DNA of 64,000 bases from Peribacillus butanolivorans (lineage in GTDB: Bacteria > Bacillota > Bacilli > Bacillales > DSM-1321), in contig NZ_LGYA01000001.1 in assembly GCF_001273755.1 (NCBI RefSeq), positions 2,450,214-2,514,213 of the forward strand, written 5' to 3'. The stretch's first letter is position 1, and each line of letters begins with the position of its first letter. Positions 33,884 through 43,398 of the stretch are shown here, piece by piece. Below the pieces are notes generated by a model. The model saw only the letters and a list, made by a program, of their open reading frames with translations. It was not told the DNA's origin and did not search any database. Both the position numbers and the translations under genes were made by a program.

Positions 33884-35503
33884 TTAAATTTTCACTGATT
33901 GTTCTTCTTGATAGATAATTTCACCATCAATAATAGTTGTTTCTACTTTTAAATCTTTAATTTGGTTTGGGTTGACACTTAAAATGCTGTCATTTAATAT
34001 AACTAAATCCGCCAACTTTCCGACCTCTATGCTTCCTTTTATCTTTTCTTCAAAACTCGCATAAGCGCCATTCCAGGTGTATAGTTTAATAGCTTCCATT
34101 ACGCTTATAGATTGATTAGCACCAAACTCCATTCCAGACTGGCTTTTTCTATTGACAGCAACATGAATTCCTAATAAAGGATTATAGTCAGTAACTGGCG
34201 CGTCCGATCCACCTGCTGCCATGATGCCACGATCAATAAAATCACGAACAGCGTACATGTGATTAACACGATCACCATAGTGTTGGACATATATCTCTCC
34301 AAATTCATATGGAAATGGAGGATTTGGAATAGGAACCATCTCGAGTTTTTTCATTCTCTCTTGTAAATCTGGTGAAGAAATTCCCGCGTGCTCAATCCGA
34401 TGACGATGGTTTTTTCTTGGTGATTCCTCCAACGCCTTTTCTACACAATTTAAATACATTTCAATGGCTTTATCACCTTGTGCATGTACAGTGATTTGAT
34501 AGCCTTTTTTATGTGCTTCACCTAAAACCTGGTAGATTTCTTCCTCACTATAATAAAGAATGCCATAATTGTTAGAGTCACTGGAGTACGACTTACGGGT
34601 TGCAATTGTTGGCCCGGTGCTACTTCCATCTGTAAACAATTTAACTGGTCCAACTTTGAATCTCTCATCTCCGGTACCAGTTACCACACCAGCTTCGACC
34701 ATTTTATTAACAAATTCATGGGAGTTATTTACCTGACATATCATTGCATATATACGGACACGAATATCCTTACTTTTCACAGCTTGTTGCAGTAAACGGT
34801 AACTCTCAGGACCATTTCCACCTGCCTCATGTATACTTGTTATGCCCGCTGCAACGAAATGATCTGATGCTATTTTCACAGCCTTCATCAGTTCACTTTC
34901 TGTATAACTTGCAACCTCATTCATACCCATATTTGCTGCTTCAATTAACTTTCCTGTAAGCCTTCCTGACTGATTCTTTTCAATAACTCCCCCATTAGGA
35001 TCCGGTGTGTTCTCGTTAATTTGCGAAATTTCTAATGCTTTGCTGTTCACCACGCTTATATGGTTGCAAGTACGGGATACAATAATGGGGTGTTCAACTG
35101 AAATTTCATCCAGCTCAGCGATTGTTGGATAACGCTTTTCCTTCACAGCCGTTTCATTAAAGCCCCAAGCACGTATCCATTCACCTTTAGGAGTTTCTAA
35201 GGCTTTCTTTTTCAGGTCATCTAACAAAGCCTCGATAGAATCGATATGTTCAGCTTTACAACTTACCGCCAACTGATTCACCCCATAAAAAATGAGGTGA
35301 ATATGAGAATCAATGAATCCAGGAAGAAGCGTTTTTCCTTGCAGGTCAAATACATCCGTTTTTTCTCCTATAAAACTCTTAACCTCCTGATTTGAACCAA
35401 CAACTGCGATACGATTATCTTTTATTGCTACAGCTTCGACTACTGTATTCTTTTGATCTGCTGTAATAACTTCTCCATTTATCAATACAACATCAGCTTT
35501 CAT
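33884..35503 (-). CDS. Amidohydrolase, YtcJ-like (Amidohydro_3), copy 1
   Basis: This 539-residue paralogue is colinear with the gene at 32.2-33.8 kb. Its metal motifs are DSHIHLIFYG, HAQGDKAIEMYL, HRIEHAGIS and GGSDAPVTDYNPLLG. Differences concentrate around residues 155-175 (ISQINENTPDPNGG versus AGFERKTPNPQGG) and in the substrate-facing loop near 210-275 (CQVNNSHEFV versus IGTINESDKFV). That suggests related but not identical substrates. It is the first gene of the four-gene run amidohydrolase-amidohydrolase-DUF3311-symporter. Confidence 0.9.
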   Translation of the reverse strand: MKADVVLINGEVITADQKNTVVEAVAIKDNRIAVVGSNQEVKSFIGEKTDVFDLQGKTLLPGFIDSHIHLIFYGVNQLAVSCKAEHIDSIEALLDDLKKKALETPKGEWIRAWGFNETAVKEKRYPTIAELDEISVEHPIIVSRTCNHISVVNSKALEISQINENTPDPNGGVIEKNQSGRLTGKLIEAANMGMNEVASYTESELMKAVKIASDHFVAAGITSIHEAGGNGPESYRLLQQAVKSKDIRVRIYAMICQVNNSHEFVNKMVEAGVVTGTGDERFKVGPVKLFTDGSSTGPTIATRKSYSSDSNNYGILYYSEEEIYQVLGEAHKKGYQITVHAQGDKAIEMYLNCVEKALEESPRKNHRHRIEHAGISSPDLQERMKKLEMVPIPNPPFPYEFGEIYVQHYGDRVNHMYAVRDFIDRGIMAAGGSDAPVTDYNPLLGIHVAVNRKSQSGMEFGANQSISVMEAIKLYTWNGAYASFEEKIKGSIEVGKLADLVILNDSILSVNPNQIKDLKVETTIIDGEIIYQEEQSVKI

Positions 35504-35613
35504 AAACTCATCCCTTTCAGAATTCCTCTTTTAGAGTGTTCAGTTCAGTATTAAAAAAAGTTATATCTCTCGATTTGCTATTCCGTGTTTTAACAAGATT
35601 TATCAATAATTAG

Positions 35614-36969
35614 TTAAAGTTGAAATAAACATTCTTTTATTGTTTTAACAATAAAAGTAAAGTCATCTTCTGTAATGCTTAATGGAGGAGAAATTTGCAA
35701 AACATTATTGTATCCTGCAACGGTGTCTCCATTTTTACCGATAATCAGTCCCTTTTCTTTACAAGCACTGATGACTTTGTTCATCTTTTCAATGGCAGCC
35801 GGTTCTTTTGTTTGCTTATCTTCCACTAGTTCAATACCTAAAAGAAGGCCTTTTCCACGAACATCTCCCACGTTTGGATGTTCCTTTACATCCTCTAGTT
35901 CACGTAACAGTCGTTCACCCAATTCTTTGGAGCGTTCAATGAGTTTCTCATTCTCCATGATTTCCAAATTCTTCAGAGCCAGAGCGCAGGCAGCAGGATT
36001 TCCTCCGAACGTATTCACATGTCGGAAGCGGTCATAATCTTCACTGCCTATGTAAGCCTCATAAATCTCTCGTCTGACTGCCGTTGCTGACAAAGGAAGA
36101 TACGCACTTGTAATACCTTTTGCCATTGTAATGATATCTGGTTTGACGCCATAGTTCATAAATCCAAACGGCTTCCCTGTCCGGCCAAATCCGCATATCA
36201 CTTCATCACAAATAAGCAACGCACCGTGCTTCTCACAAATTTCTTTCACTTTTGCCATATATCCATCAGGAGGCATTAAAATTCCGCCCCCGGTAATAAT
36301 CGGCTCCATAATCACACCGGCTACTGTTTGGCTTAACTCCCATGTCATGACACGATCGATTTCATCAGCACTTGCCAGCGTATGAACATCATCTGGATTA
36401 CGATACGTATCAGGCGGCGCTACATGCAGAAAACCTTGTCCTAATGGTTCATATTTGTACTTTCTTTGTGCTTGACCTGTTGCTGCAAGAGCCCCCATTG
36501 AATTACCATGGTAAGCGCGATAGCGTGAAATAAACTTATAGCGTCCATGGTTCCCTTTTTGCTGATGATATTGACGAGCAATTTTAAACGCCGTTTCATT
36601 CGCTTCCGACCCGCTGTTAGAAAAGAAAATGACATAATCATCACCAAGCCATTCATTCAATTTTTCTGCTAACTTAATAGCAGGAACATGGCTTTGTGTC
36701 AGAGGAAAGTACGGCATTTCTTCAAGCTGTTCAAAAGCCGCTCTCGCAAGCTCTTTGCGGCCATACCCGACATTCACACACCAAAGACCAGACATACCGT
36801 CTAAATAACGATTTCCATCAATATCCGTCACCCATGCCCCTTCTGCTTTTGTGATAATTAAATTCGTTGGACTAGGAGCTGCTCCTCTCATTGCATGCCA
36901 AAGGTACTTTTCATCTGCTTTTTGCAAATTTTGTGTTTGTTCTGTCGCTTGCACAATCACCAACTCCAT
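35614..36969 (-). CDS. Class III omega-aminotransferase (beta-alanine/putrescine:pyruvate type)
   Basis: This 451-residue PLP enzyme has SNSGSEANETAFKIARQYH (phosphate-binding), ISRYRAYHGNSMGALAATG, the DEVICGFGRTGKPFG motif with the PLP-contacting Asp, and MAKGITSAYLPLSA with the catalytic Lys. HVNTFGGNPAACALAL is the usual late motif. The family moves an amino group from beta-alanine, 4-aminobutyrate, putrescine or similar amines to pyruvate. The methylmalonate/malonate-semialdehyde dehydrogenase is 38 bases upstream in the same operon, which favours beta-alanine to malonate semialdehyde. AAAGGAAAG precedes the ATG. Confidence 0.9.
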   Translation of the reverse strand: MELVIVQATEQTQNLQKADEKYLWHAMRGAAPSPTNLIITKAEGAWVTDIDGNRYLDGMSGLWCVNVGYGRKELARAAFEQLEEMPYFPLTQSHVPAIKLAEKLNEWLGDDYVIFFSNSGSEANETAFKIARQYHQQKGNHGRYKFISRYRAYHGNSMGALAATGQAQRKYKYEPLGQGFLHVAPPDTYRNPDDVHTLASADEIDRVMTWELSQTVAGVIMEPIITGGGILMPPDGYMAKVKEICEKHGALLICDEVICGFGRTGKPFGFMNYGVKPDIITMAKGITSAYLPLSATAVRREIYEAYIGSEDYDRFRHVNTFGGNPAACALALKNLEIMENEKLIERSKELGERLLRELEDVKEHPNVGDVRGKGLLLGIELVEDKQTKEPAAIEKMNKVISACKEKGLIIGKNGDTVAGYNNVLQISPPLSITEDDFTFIVKTIKECLFQL

Positions 36970-37007
36970 TCTTTCCTTTTATGATTTTATGATTTTACAT
37001 CACTCTT

Positions 37008-38468
37008 TTAATAACGAGCGGTAAGCATTTTCTTGCGAGTATAGAATTCTACGCCATCTTTTCCATTTGCATGGAGATCGCCATAGAAGGATTTCTTATA
37101 ACCTGAGAATGGGAAGAATGCCATTGGTGCAGGTACTCCAAGATTGACCCCAAGCATACCTGCATCAATTTCTTCACGGAATTCACGAATGGCTTTAGCG
37201 CTATTGGTGTACAGGCATGCACCATTTGCGAATGGCGATGCATTAGCAACATTAATCGCTTCTGTCAAGTCTTTTACGCGTACAACAGAAAGAACCGGTG
37301 CGAAGATTTCATCCTGCCAGATTTTCATTTCCTGTGTCACATTGTCAAAAATCGTTGGGCCAACAAAATAACCTTGGCCGTTTGCTGCATCGTCTTCACG
37401 TCCGTCACGAATAAGTGTCGCTCCCTGCTCTACACCGGATTGAATGTAGCCGAGTGTCCGCTCTTTATGTCCTTCACGAATAACGGGACCAAGGAAAACA
37501 CCTTCTTCCAGACCATTGCCAATAGTAATAACATTAGCCGCTTGAAGCAGTCTTTTAACGAGCTCATCTGCAACGTCTTCTTCCACGACAACAACAGCCG
37601 CCGCCATGCATCGTTCACCGGCTGAACCGAAGGCAGCATTTGTAATTTCTTTCGCTGCAGAACTAAGGTCCGCATCTTTTAATACGATCGAATGATTTTT
37701 TGCCCCTGCAAGAGCTTGTACACGTTTGCCGTTAGCTGCTGCAGTTTTGTATATATACTCAGCCACAGGTTGAGAACCAACGAAGGATACAGCCTTCACA
37801 TCTTCATTATATAAAATGCCATTAACAACGTCGTGTGCACCATGCACAATATTTAATACGCCATCTGGAAGACCAGCCTCTTTAAACAGTTCAGCTAAAC
37901 GATTAACCAACAACGGTGTTCTTTCAGATGGTTTTAATACAAATGTGTTTCCACATGCAATTGCGAGTGGGAACATCCAGCATGGAACCATCATCGGAAA
38001 ATTAAACGGTGTTATTCCCCCGATTACTCCAATCGGGTAACGATACATTCCCGATTCAACACCAGTGGCAATATCCGGAAGCTGCTGTCCCATCATTAAA
38101 GTGGGTGCACCTGCGGCAAATTCAACACATTCAATCCCGCGCAAGACTTCACCGTAAGCTTCTTCATAACTTTTTCCGTTTTCCAGGGTAACGAGTCTAG
38201 CTAACTCCTCCCAGTTATCAACTAATAGTTGTTGATAGCGAAATAGAATACGAGCACGTCGAGGAACTGCGACCTTTCTCCATGTTTTGAATGCTTCTTT
38301 AGCAGTTGTAACAGCTCTATCTAAATCTTTTCTAGTCGAAAGCGGTACACGAGCAATGACCTCTCCTGTTGCTGGATTTGGTACTTCTTCAACCTGTTTA
38401 CTTGTGGATTCTATCCATTGTCCGCCAATATAATTTTTCAACGTTAGTACATTTTTCGTTACTGCCAT
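37008..38468 (-). CDS. mmsA: CoA-acylating (methyl)malonate-semialdehyde dehydrogenase
   Basis: This 486-residue aldehyde dehydrogenase of the MmsA/IolA class converts malonate or methylmalonate semialdehyde plus CoA and NAD to acetyl- or propionyl-CoA and CO2. Motifs: [10 protein letters not shown] start, [59 protein letters not shown] with the catalytic Cys, and [21 protein letters not shown] near the end. It lacks the general-base Glu of hydrolytic ALDHs, as expected. It shares high identity with a second copy at 52.9-54.3 kb. A cre-like sequence 54 bases upstream suggests CcpA control. Confidence 0.93.
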   Translation of the reverse strand: MAVTKNVLTLKNYIGGQWIESTSKQVEEVPNPATGEVIARVPLSTRKDLDRAVTTAKEAFKTWRKVAVPRRARILFRYQQLLVDNWEELARLVTLENGKSYEEAYGEVLRGIECVEFAAGAPTLMMGQQLPDIATGVESGMYRYPIGVIGGITPFNFPMMVPCWMFPLAIACGNTFVLKPSERTPLLVNRLAELFKEAGLPDGVLNIVHGAHDVVNGILYNEDVKAVSFVGSQPVAEYIYKTAAANGKRVQALAGAKNHSIVLKDADLSSAAKEITNAAFGSAGERCMAAAVVVVEEDVADELVKRLLQAANVITIGNGLEEGVFLGPVIREGHKERTLGYIQSGVEQGATLIRDGREDDAANGQGYFVGPTIFDNVTQEMKIWQDEIFAPVLSVVRVKDLTEAINVANASPFANGACLYTNSAKAIREFREEIDAGMLGVNLGVPAPMAFFPFSGYKKSFYGDLHANGKDGVEFYTRKKMLTARY

Positions 38469-38521
38469 GGTGAAACCTCCTATTTTTAGATAACCGTCCT
38501 ATGTATTTATTGAATCTGCAA

Positions 38522-38537
38522 AAGAAAGCGCATTCAT
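38522..38537. promoter_or_regulatory. Possible CcpA cre site upstream of mmsA
   Basis: AAGAAAGCGCATTCAT matches WTGNAANCGNWWNCAW except for the second base. It lies 54 bases before the mmsA start at 38468. Confidence 0.5.
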
Positions 38538-38652
38538 ATGACGGTATGTAAACCTATATGCATAAATTTCACTACATTTCGTCAACATCTAGTATAAATA
38601 TTGACAACAGGAGCAGTCATCTGCTTAGCATTTGCCCCCTCCCCATTTCACA

Positions 38653-38929
38653 TTATTTCAGAATGATCTCATGGTTCATTTTATAATTCTTTATCAAAAA
38701 TACTGGACAATCCCATTCACAGACAAGGTCCTTAGCCAAGGAAACGACCCTTTGTAATATGATACTTTTTTCCATCAACAGTAATAAACACTTCACCGTC
38801 AGTCACATAGAAAACTTCCTGTTCTTCTAGATGCCACGTTCCTTTATCCGGTTCGCCTACCCATAGTTCCCACGTGTCAACACCTAGTTGTTGTGCTTCT
38901 TCTGCTGTAAGCTTTTTCGCAAAAAACAT
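38653..38929 (-). pseudogene. Small cupin protein with a frameshift
   Basis: The frame from ATG 38929 reads FFAKKLTAEEAQQLGVDTW, EEQEVFYVTDGEVFITVDG, then ITKG followed by an early stop at 38732. Shifting frame just after KG restores LAKDLVCEWDCPVFLIKNY and a normal stop at 38653, giving a single-domain DUF861-like cupin of about 92 residues. Either the gene is frameshifted or the read has an error. The E-E-Q-E-V-F metal-side strand is intact. It is located between mmsA and a MATE transporter, and possibly stabilised or processed an amine metabolite. Confidence 0.7.
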
Positions 38930-38974
38930 GATGATCCTCTCTCTTTCTTATAGGTAATTTTGAAGGAATAGGTT

Positions 38975-40393
38975 CTATAAACGTACTGTCTTAACATTTG
39001 TATCTTTTAAACGTTTGAACTCTTTTTTCATAAAGTATATGGCAATGAGAACGCCTGGAATTTCTGCAGCAGGACCTGCGTACCATATACCTTCTACACC
39101 CCAGAATTTCGGGAAAATAAATAGAAACGGGAACAAGAACAACAGCACTTTGCTAATACTAATAAACGTTGCGGACCAGTTTCTCTCTTGTGCTTCGAAA
39201 TAACCTGATATAAGCAAGTTGACTGCATTAAGCGTATACAAAGAATTGAATACAACTGTCGTCCAAATGCCCAGTTTCTGCAATTCAGGATTACCACCGG
39301 TGAAAAATGACACAATTGGATTTGCAAAAATGATTAGTATGGCTGTCACAATCACAAAGAAGACAACCGTAAAAATGAGTCCCATCTTAATTGCTTGTTT
39401 AACCCGATCAAGGTTGCCCGCACCGTAATTATAACTAATGATCGGTTGAAGTCCTGTCATCCCACCGAGCGCTGCTAAGGCGAGCATATTTGTAATGTAA
39501 CCGTTTTGAATCGTGAAAGCGGCAACGTGCAGCCCACCACCGTAGCTTTGCAGCATGTTGTTGAAGAAAATAATGGCAATAAACATCATGAACAGACTCG
39601 AGAAAGATGCAAAGCCCGTCCAAGCCACTTCACCGATCGTCTTGAGATTAATCATCATATCTTTCATTTTTGGCTTAAGTTTTGTTTTACCAAACCAGAA
39701 ATAAAAGATCAGGAAAACAGGAATCGATTGCGAAATCGTATTGGCCCATGAGGAACCCATCATCCCCATGTCATACTTCGTTACCATAATCCATTCTGTA
39801 ATCCCTCCAACAACTGCTGCGACTAACCAACTGATCATTGATAATACAGGTTTTTCATCGATATTGGTTAAAACACTTAATACAACGGCCAATATCGTTA
39901 ATGGCAATGATATCCATAGTAGTCGGCTATATTGCACCGCATATGGAAGCGCTTCATCACTTGCTCCGAATAAGGTCATAATTTGATTTTCAAAGACCAC
40001 TCCAAGTACAGCGAGCAAAATGGTGAAGAAAAGAGTAAACCATAAGGTTTGTCCCATAATACCTCTAGCTTCTTCGATTTTCCCTTTTCCAAGTCGAAGT
40101 GAAATGACCGCTCCAGCTCCCACACCCAAAAGAACGCCAAGCATACGAGTAATAACCATGACCGTAAATCCAATTCCAATCCCTTCGACTTCCAGCTCCT
40201 GAAAGCCACTGACGAAATAGCCATCGACAACCGCTGCAACTCCTAGAATCGCGTTAGCCATAATTCCTGCCAAAGCAAATCGTAAATATAGTAACGGAAT
40301 ACTTTTGGTTCCCAGCACTGAATCATACGCTGGCTTATTCATTACTTCTACTTGCTCTATCTTCGATGACGGACGGTTGTCTGCTATTTCCAT
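38975..40393 (-). CDS. MATE family efflux transporter
   Basis: About 472 residues from ATG at 40393, spaced properly from GGGGGAT. An ATG six bases earlier sits too close to it. Twelve membrane segments form two six-helix bundles. Motifs: YLRFALAGIMANAILGVAAVVDGYFVS at the start, MLGVLLGVGAGAVISLRLGKG, and the second-half GLQPIISYNYGAGNLDRVKQAI, which is the classical MATE repeat sequence. These exporters use Na+ or H+ to expel cationic compounds. Within an amine-catabolism operon it might expel an amine or a toxic aldehyde precursor. Confidence 0.9.
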   Translation of the reverse strand: MEIADNRPSSKIEQVEVMNKPAYDSVLGTKSIPLLYLRFALAGIMANAILGVAAVVDGYFVSGFQELEVEGIGIGFTVMVITRMLGVLLGVGAGAVISLRLGKGKIEEARGIMGQTLWFTLFFTILLAVLGVVFENQIMTLFGASDEALPYAVQYSRLLWISLPLTILAVVLSVLTNIDEKPVLSMISWLVAAVVGGITEWIMVTKYDMGMMGSSWANTISQSIPVFLIFYFWFGKTKLKPKMKDMMINLKTIGEVAWTGFASFSSLFMMFIAIIFFNNMLQSYGGGLHVAAFTIQNGYITNMLALAALGGMTGLQPIISYNYGAGNLDRVKQAIKMGLIFTVVFFVIVTAILIIFANPIVSFFTGGNPELQKLGIWTTVVFNSLYTLNAVNLLISGYFEAQERNWSATFISISKVLLFLFPFLFIFPKFWGVEGIWYAGPAAEIPGVLIAIYFMKKEFKRLKDTNVKTVRL

Positions 40394-40438
40394 AAGCATA
40401 TCCCCCTATAAATAATTGATGTAGTAAGTTAAGCTCAA

Positions 40439-41911
40439 TTAATTCGCATACCAACCTACAGGCTTGGCATGCTGGTGGATATTGATTTGCTTCGTTTCCA
40501 TAAAGTGCTCCAGCCCAACAGCACCTAACGCTCTGCCAATTCCACTTTGTTTATATCCTCCCCAAGGACCTTCAACATAGGCGAGATGATAACTATTAAT
40601 CCAAGTAATTCCCGCACGCAATTTACTAATGACACGTTTTGCTCGATCCATATCTTCAGTAAATACAGCACCAGCTAATCCATAAATAGAATCATTCGCT
40701 TTTTGGATGGCATCTTCCTCATCTGTAAATTTCTGTACAACAAGGACTGGACCAAAAATCTCTTCCTTAACAATACGCATATTCGCATTAACATCAGCAA
40801 AGATCGTTGGCGCAATAAAAAATCCTCGATCAAGCCCATTTTCTGTTAAGCGCTTACCACCACAAACTAATTTTGCACCTTCTTCGATTCCGCTCTTGAT
40901 GTAATGTAAAACTTCATTCATATGAGGCTCGTTTGTAAGGGCTCCCATTTCAATGTTTTCGCTTTCCCCGTTGCCAACTACAATTTTGCTTGCACGCTCG
41001 GCCAATCTTTCAACAAACTTATCGTAAATGGTCTCTTGTACAAGCAAACGAGATGCAGCTGAACAAACTTGCCCAGCATTGTGGAAAATACCAAACATCG
41101 CATTCTCGACAGCAGTTTCAAAATCCACATCGTCGAACACAATAAGTGGAGATTTACCACCCAGTTCAAGTGTGATTTTTTTCATATTGCCCGCAGCTGC
41201 GCGCATAATGCTTTGGCCTGTTTTTGTTCCGCCGGTAAAGGCAATCTTGTCAACATCATGGCTCTCGGCAAGCTCATTCCCAACTTTTGATCCAGGTCCC
41301 AATACCAAGTTCGCCACTCCGGCCGGAAGTCCAACCTCTTCGATAATTTCAAATAATTTGAATACGCTTACAGGAGTGACCTCAGCAGGCTTAAGTACAA
41401 TTGTATTCCCTGCGGCGAGTGCAGGAGCAATTTGCCAAACAGCTAACATAAGCGGGAAGTTCCAAGGTACAACAAGTCCACAAACACCAATCGGTTCATG
41501 AATAATCATTGTTTCCGAAGAATCAGCACGAGTGTAAGATTCCTTTTTCATGCCTTTGATCAAGTCAGCATAATAGCGGAAGCATTGAATCGATACTGGA
41601 ATATCCACATAGGTGGTTGCACGAATAACCTTACCGTTATTTGCAGTTTCCAAACGTGCAATTTCAGCTGTCTTCTCTTCAAGACGGTCTGCAATCTTAT
41701 AGAGATAGTCAGCTCTTTCATCAGCCGATAAATTCGACCAGATCCCGCTGTCAAACGCTTTACGAGCCGCCTTGATCGCTATCTTCGCATCGTCTGCTGA
41801 TCCATCAGCAGACGATGCGATCACCTCTCCGGTTGCAGGATTGATAATGTTTCGTCTAGCACCGGATAACGCTTCTACCCATTTCCCGTCAATGAACATG
41901 TTAATTTTCAT
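40439..41911 (-). CDS. NAD-dependent aldehyde dehydrogenase (aminoaldehyde/betaine-aldehyde type)
   Basis: About 490 residues. ATG at 41911 is preceded by AAAGGAG; the longer frame from 41932 would overlap the oxidase gene. Motifs: MFIDGKWVEA start, VPWNFPLMLAVWQIAPALAAG, LKPAEVTPVSVF, FTGGTKTGQSIM, LELGGKSPLIVFDD with the general base Glu, and NAGQVCSAASRLLV with the catalytic Cys. It should oxidise the aminoaldehyde released by the neighbouring FAD amine oxidase to an amino acid such as 4-aminobutyrate or beta-alanine. It lies 13 bases after the oxidase stop. Confidence 0.92.
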   Translation of the reverse strand: MKINMFIDGKWVEALSGARRNIINPATGEVIASSADGSADDAKIAIKAARKAFDSGIWSNLSADERADYLYKIADRLEEKTAEIARLETANNGKVIRATTYVDIPVSIQCFRYYADLIKGMKKESYTRADSSETMIIHEPIGVCGLVVPWNFPLMLAVWQIAPALAAGNTIVLKPAEVTPVSVFKLFEIIEEVGLPAGVANLVLGPGSKVGNELAESHDVDKIAFTGGTKTGQSIMRAAAGNMKKITLELGGKSPLIVFDDVDFETAVENAMFGIFHNAGQVCSAASRLLVQETIYDKFVERLAERASKIVVGNGESENIEMGALTNEPHMNEVLHYIKSGIEEGAKLVCGGKRLTENGLDRGFFIAPTIFADVNANMRIVKEEIFGPVLVVQKFTDEEDAIQKANDSIYGLAGAVFTEDMDRAKRVISKLRAGITWINSYHLAYVEGPWGGYKQSGIGRALGAVGLEHFMETKQINIHQHAKPVGWYAN

Positions 41912-41924
41912 AAACAACTCTCCT

Positions 41925-43211
41925 TTAAGCAATAATATCTTTCAGTTTAAATCCAATATGTGCTAGATTTACCAGCATCGTTTTCTGATTATAGAACGGG
42001 AATGATTTGAGGCGTTCCTTTTCAAATCGATATCCACCTGCACTCCCCGTAACGATCCATTGTGCCAATAACTTACCAAACAATGTCGAGAGGGAAGCAC
42101 CGTGGCCCGTATAACCCGTTGCGAAATATGCGCCTTCTTTGGATCTGCCGATAACCGGGAACGTATCAATTGTAACCCCGATAAATCCACCCCAACGGTA
42201 TTCAATTTTGCTTCCTGCTAGTTTTGGCATTATTTTAACCATGGCATCGTAAACACTTTGATAAACGGTATCGCCTAAGTTTGGACGAATATCGCCACCG
42301 CCAAATACGATCCGATTATCTGGTGTACGTCGGAAATAGTAAAGGAAATTGCTTGTATCAAAAACCATGCGATCTTTAGGAATGACGGTACTCACCAGTG
42401 ATTCTGACAGCTGTTCAGTAGCAATAATACGTGCCGAAATTGGCAGTACGCCTTTGTTCAGTTCATTCATGATTTTTCCGGAGTAACCATCTGTAGCGAC
42501 AATAATGTCTTTCGCAGTAACAGCACCTTTTTCTGTTACAACTTTCACACTGTTTTGACCGTACTCAATAGATAGTGCTTTCGAATGCTCAAAGATTTTT
42601 GCACCAATCGATTTAGCGGCTTCTCCCAAACCAATTGCATAGTTCAGTGGCTGGAACGAGTAACTCGAGTTGTCGACTAAGCAGCCATAATAAAGTGGGG
42701 AATCGATCTCTTGATGCAACTGACTTCGATCAAGTACGCTTGATTCGTACCCGAAATTTTTGTTTAAGTATTCGCTTTCATGTTTCAATCCTTCAAAATG
42801 CTTGGCTTTGTAAGCCGCCACAATGTGACCTGTCTTTCTAAAGTTACAGTTGATTTGATGCTCGTCAATGATTTTTTTAACCAGTTCAACACTAAACAGG
42901 GAGAGATCGTTAAGCTGCCTCGCCTCGTCGACACCATACTTTTTGGCAAGCTCCTGCACCGTTGGCTTATAGCCTGGCAATACCATCCCGCCGTTACGAC
43001 CGCTGGCGCCATATCCGATCGTTTCTTGCTCAAGGACAATGACACTCTTCCCTAATTTTTGCAAATGATAAGCAGAAGAAAGACCTGTGAAACCTGCGCC
43101 AATTATGACAACATCCGCCTCTTCATTTCCTTCAAGAAGCTTTTCTTTTTCATAGCTGTTTGCAGTCGCTGCCCACAGTGAGAGAGCATCCATTCGATCC
43201 ATCTTATCCAT
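41925..43211 (-). CDS. FAD-dependent amine oxidoreductase (gamma-glutamylputrescine oxidase/OrdL-like)
   Basis: This 428-residue DAO-family flavoprotein has an N-terminal ADVVIIGAGFTGLSSAYHL dinucleotide motif, then GYGASGRNGGMVLPGYKP, typical of PuuB/OrdL. Other motifs are DIIVATDGYSGKI and the C-terminal GWIGVT-like WGGFIGVTIDTFPVIGR and GYTGHGASLSTLFGKLLA. The family oxidises secondary or primary amines to aldehydes with O2. It heads the minus-strand operon oxidase-aldehyde dehydrogenase-MATE-cupin-mmsA-aminotransferase, which reads as degradation of a polyamine or aminoalcohol derivative. It is transcribed divergently from the MerR-type regulator. Confidence 0.88.
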   Translation of the reverse strand: MDKMDRMDALSLWAATANSYEKEKLLEGNEEADVVIIGAGFTGLSSAYHLQKLGKSVIVLEQETIGYGASGRNGGMVLPGYKPTVQELAKKYGVDEARQLNDLSLFSVELVKKIIDEHQINCNFRKTGHIVAAYKAKHFEGLKHESEYLNKNFGYESSVLDRSQLHQEIDSPLYYGCLVDNSSYSFQPLNYAIGLGEAAKSIGAKIFEHSKALSIEYGQNSVKVVTEKGAVTAKDIIVATDGYSGKIMNELNKGVLPISARIIATEQLSESLVSTVIPKDRMVFDTSNFLYYFRRTPDNRIVFGGGDIRPNLGDTVYQSVYDAMVKIMPKLAGSKIEYRWGGFIGVTIDTFPVIGRSKEGAYFATGYTGHGASLSTLFGKLLAQWIVTGSAGGYRFEKERLKSFPFYNQKTMLVNLAHIGFKLKDIIA

Positions 43212-43301
43212 AGCTAGTTCTACTCCTTTTGTGACATGTATGCTATAATACAGTCAAATTTTATTCACAATATTCACACTTCTTGAATCCATCATATGAC
43301 T

Positions 43302-43377
43302 TGGAGTTTCCTCCATGTCAATAGTCATTTGAGCGTTTTTTGAATTCATTTTCGTAAAAAAGTGGAGTAACTCCACT
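43302..43377. promoter_or_regulatory. Paired TGGAG/CTCCA inverted repeats in the divergent control region
   Basis: TGGAG-tttc-CTCCA (43302-43315) and AGTGGAGTAACTCCACT (43361-43377) share TGGAG-N3/4-CTCCA. The second is a 17-bp perfect palindrome 22 bases before the MerR-type ATG. MerR proteins bind such short-spaced palindromes. Two copies suggest control of both the oxidase operon and the regulator's own gene. Confidence 0.7.
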
Positions 43378-43398
43378 TTCTTCATTGGGGGGGCATCT

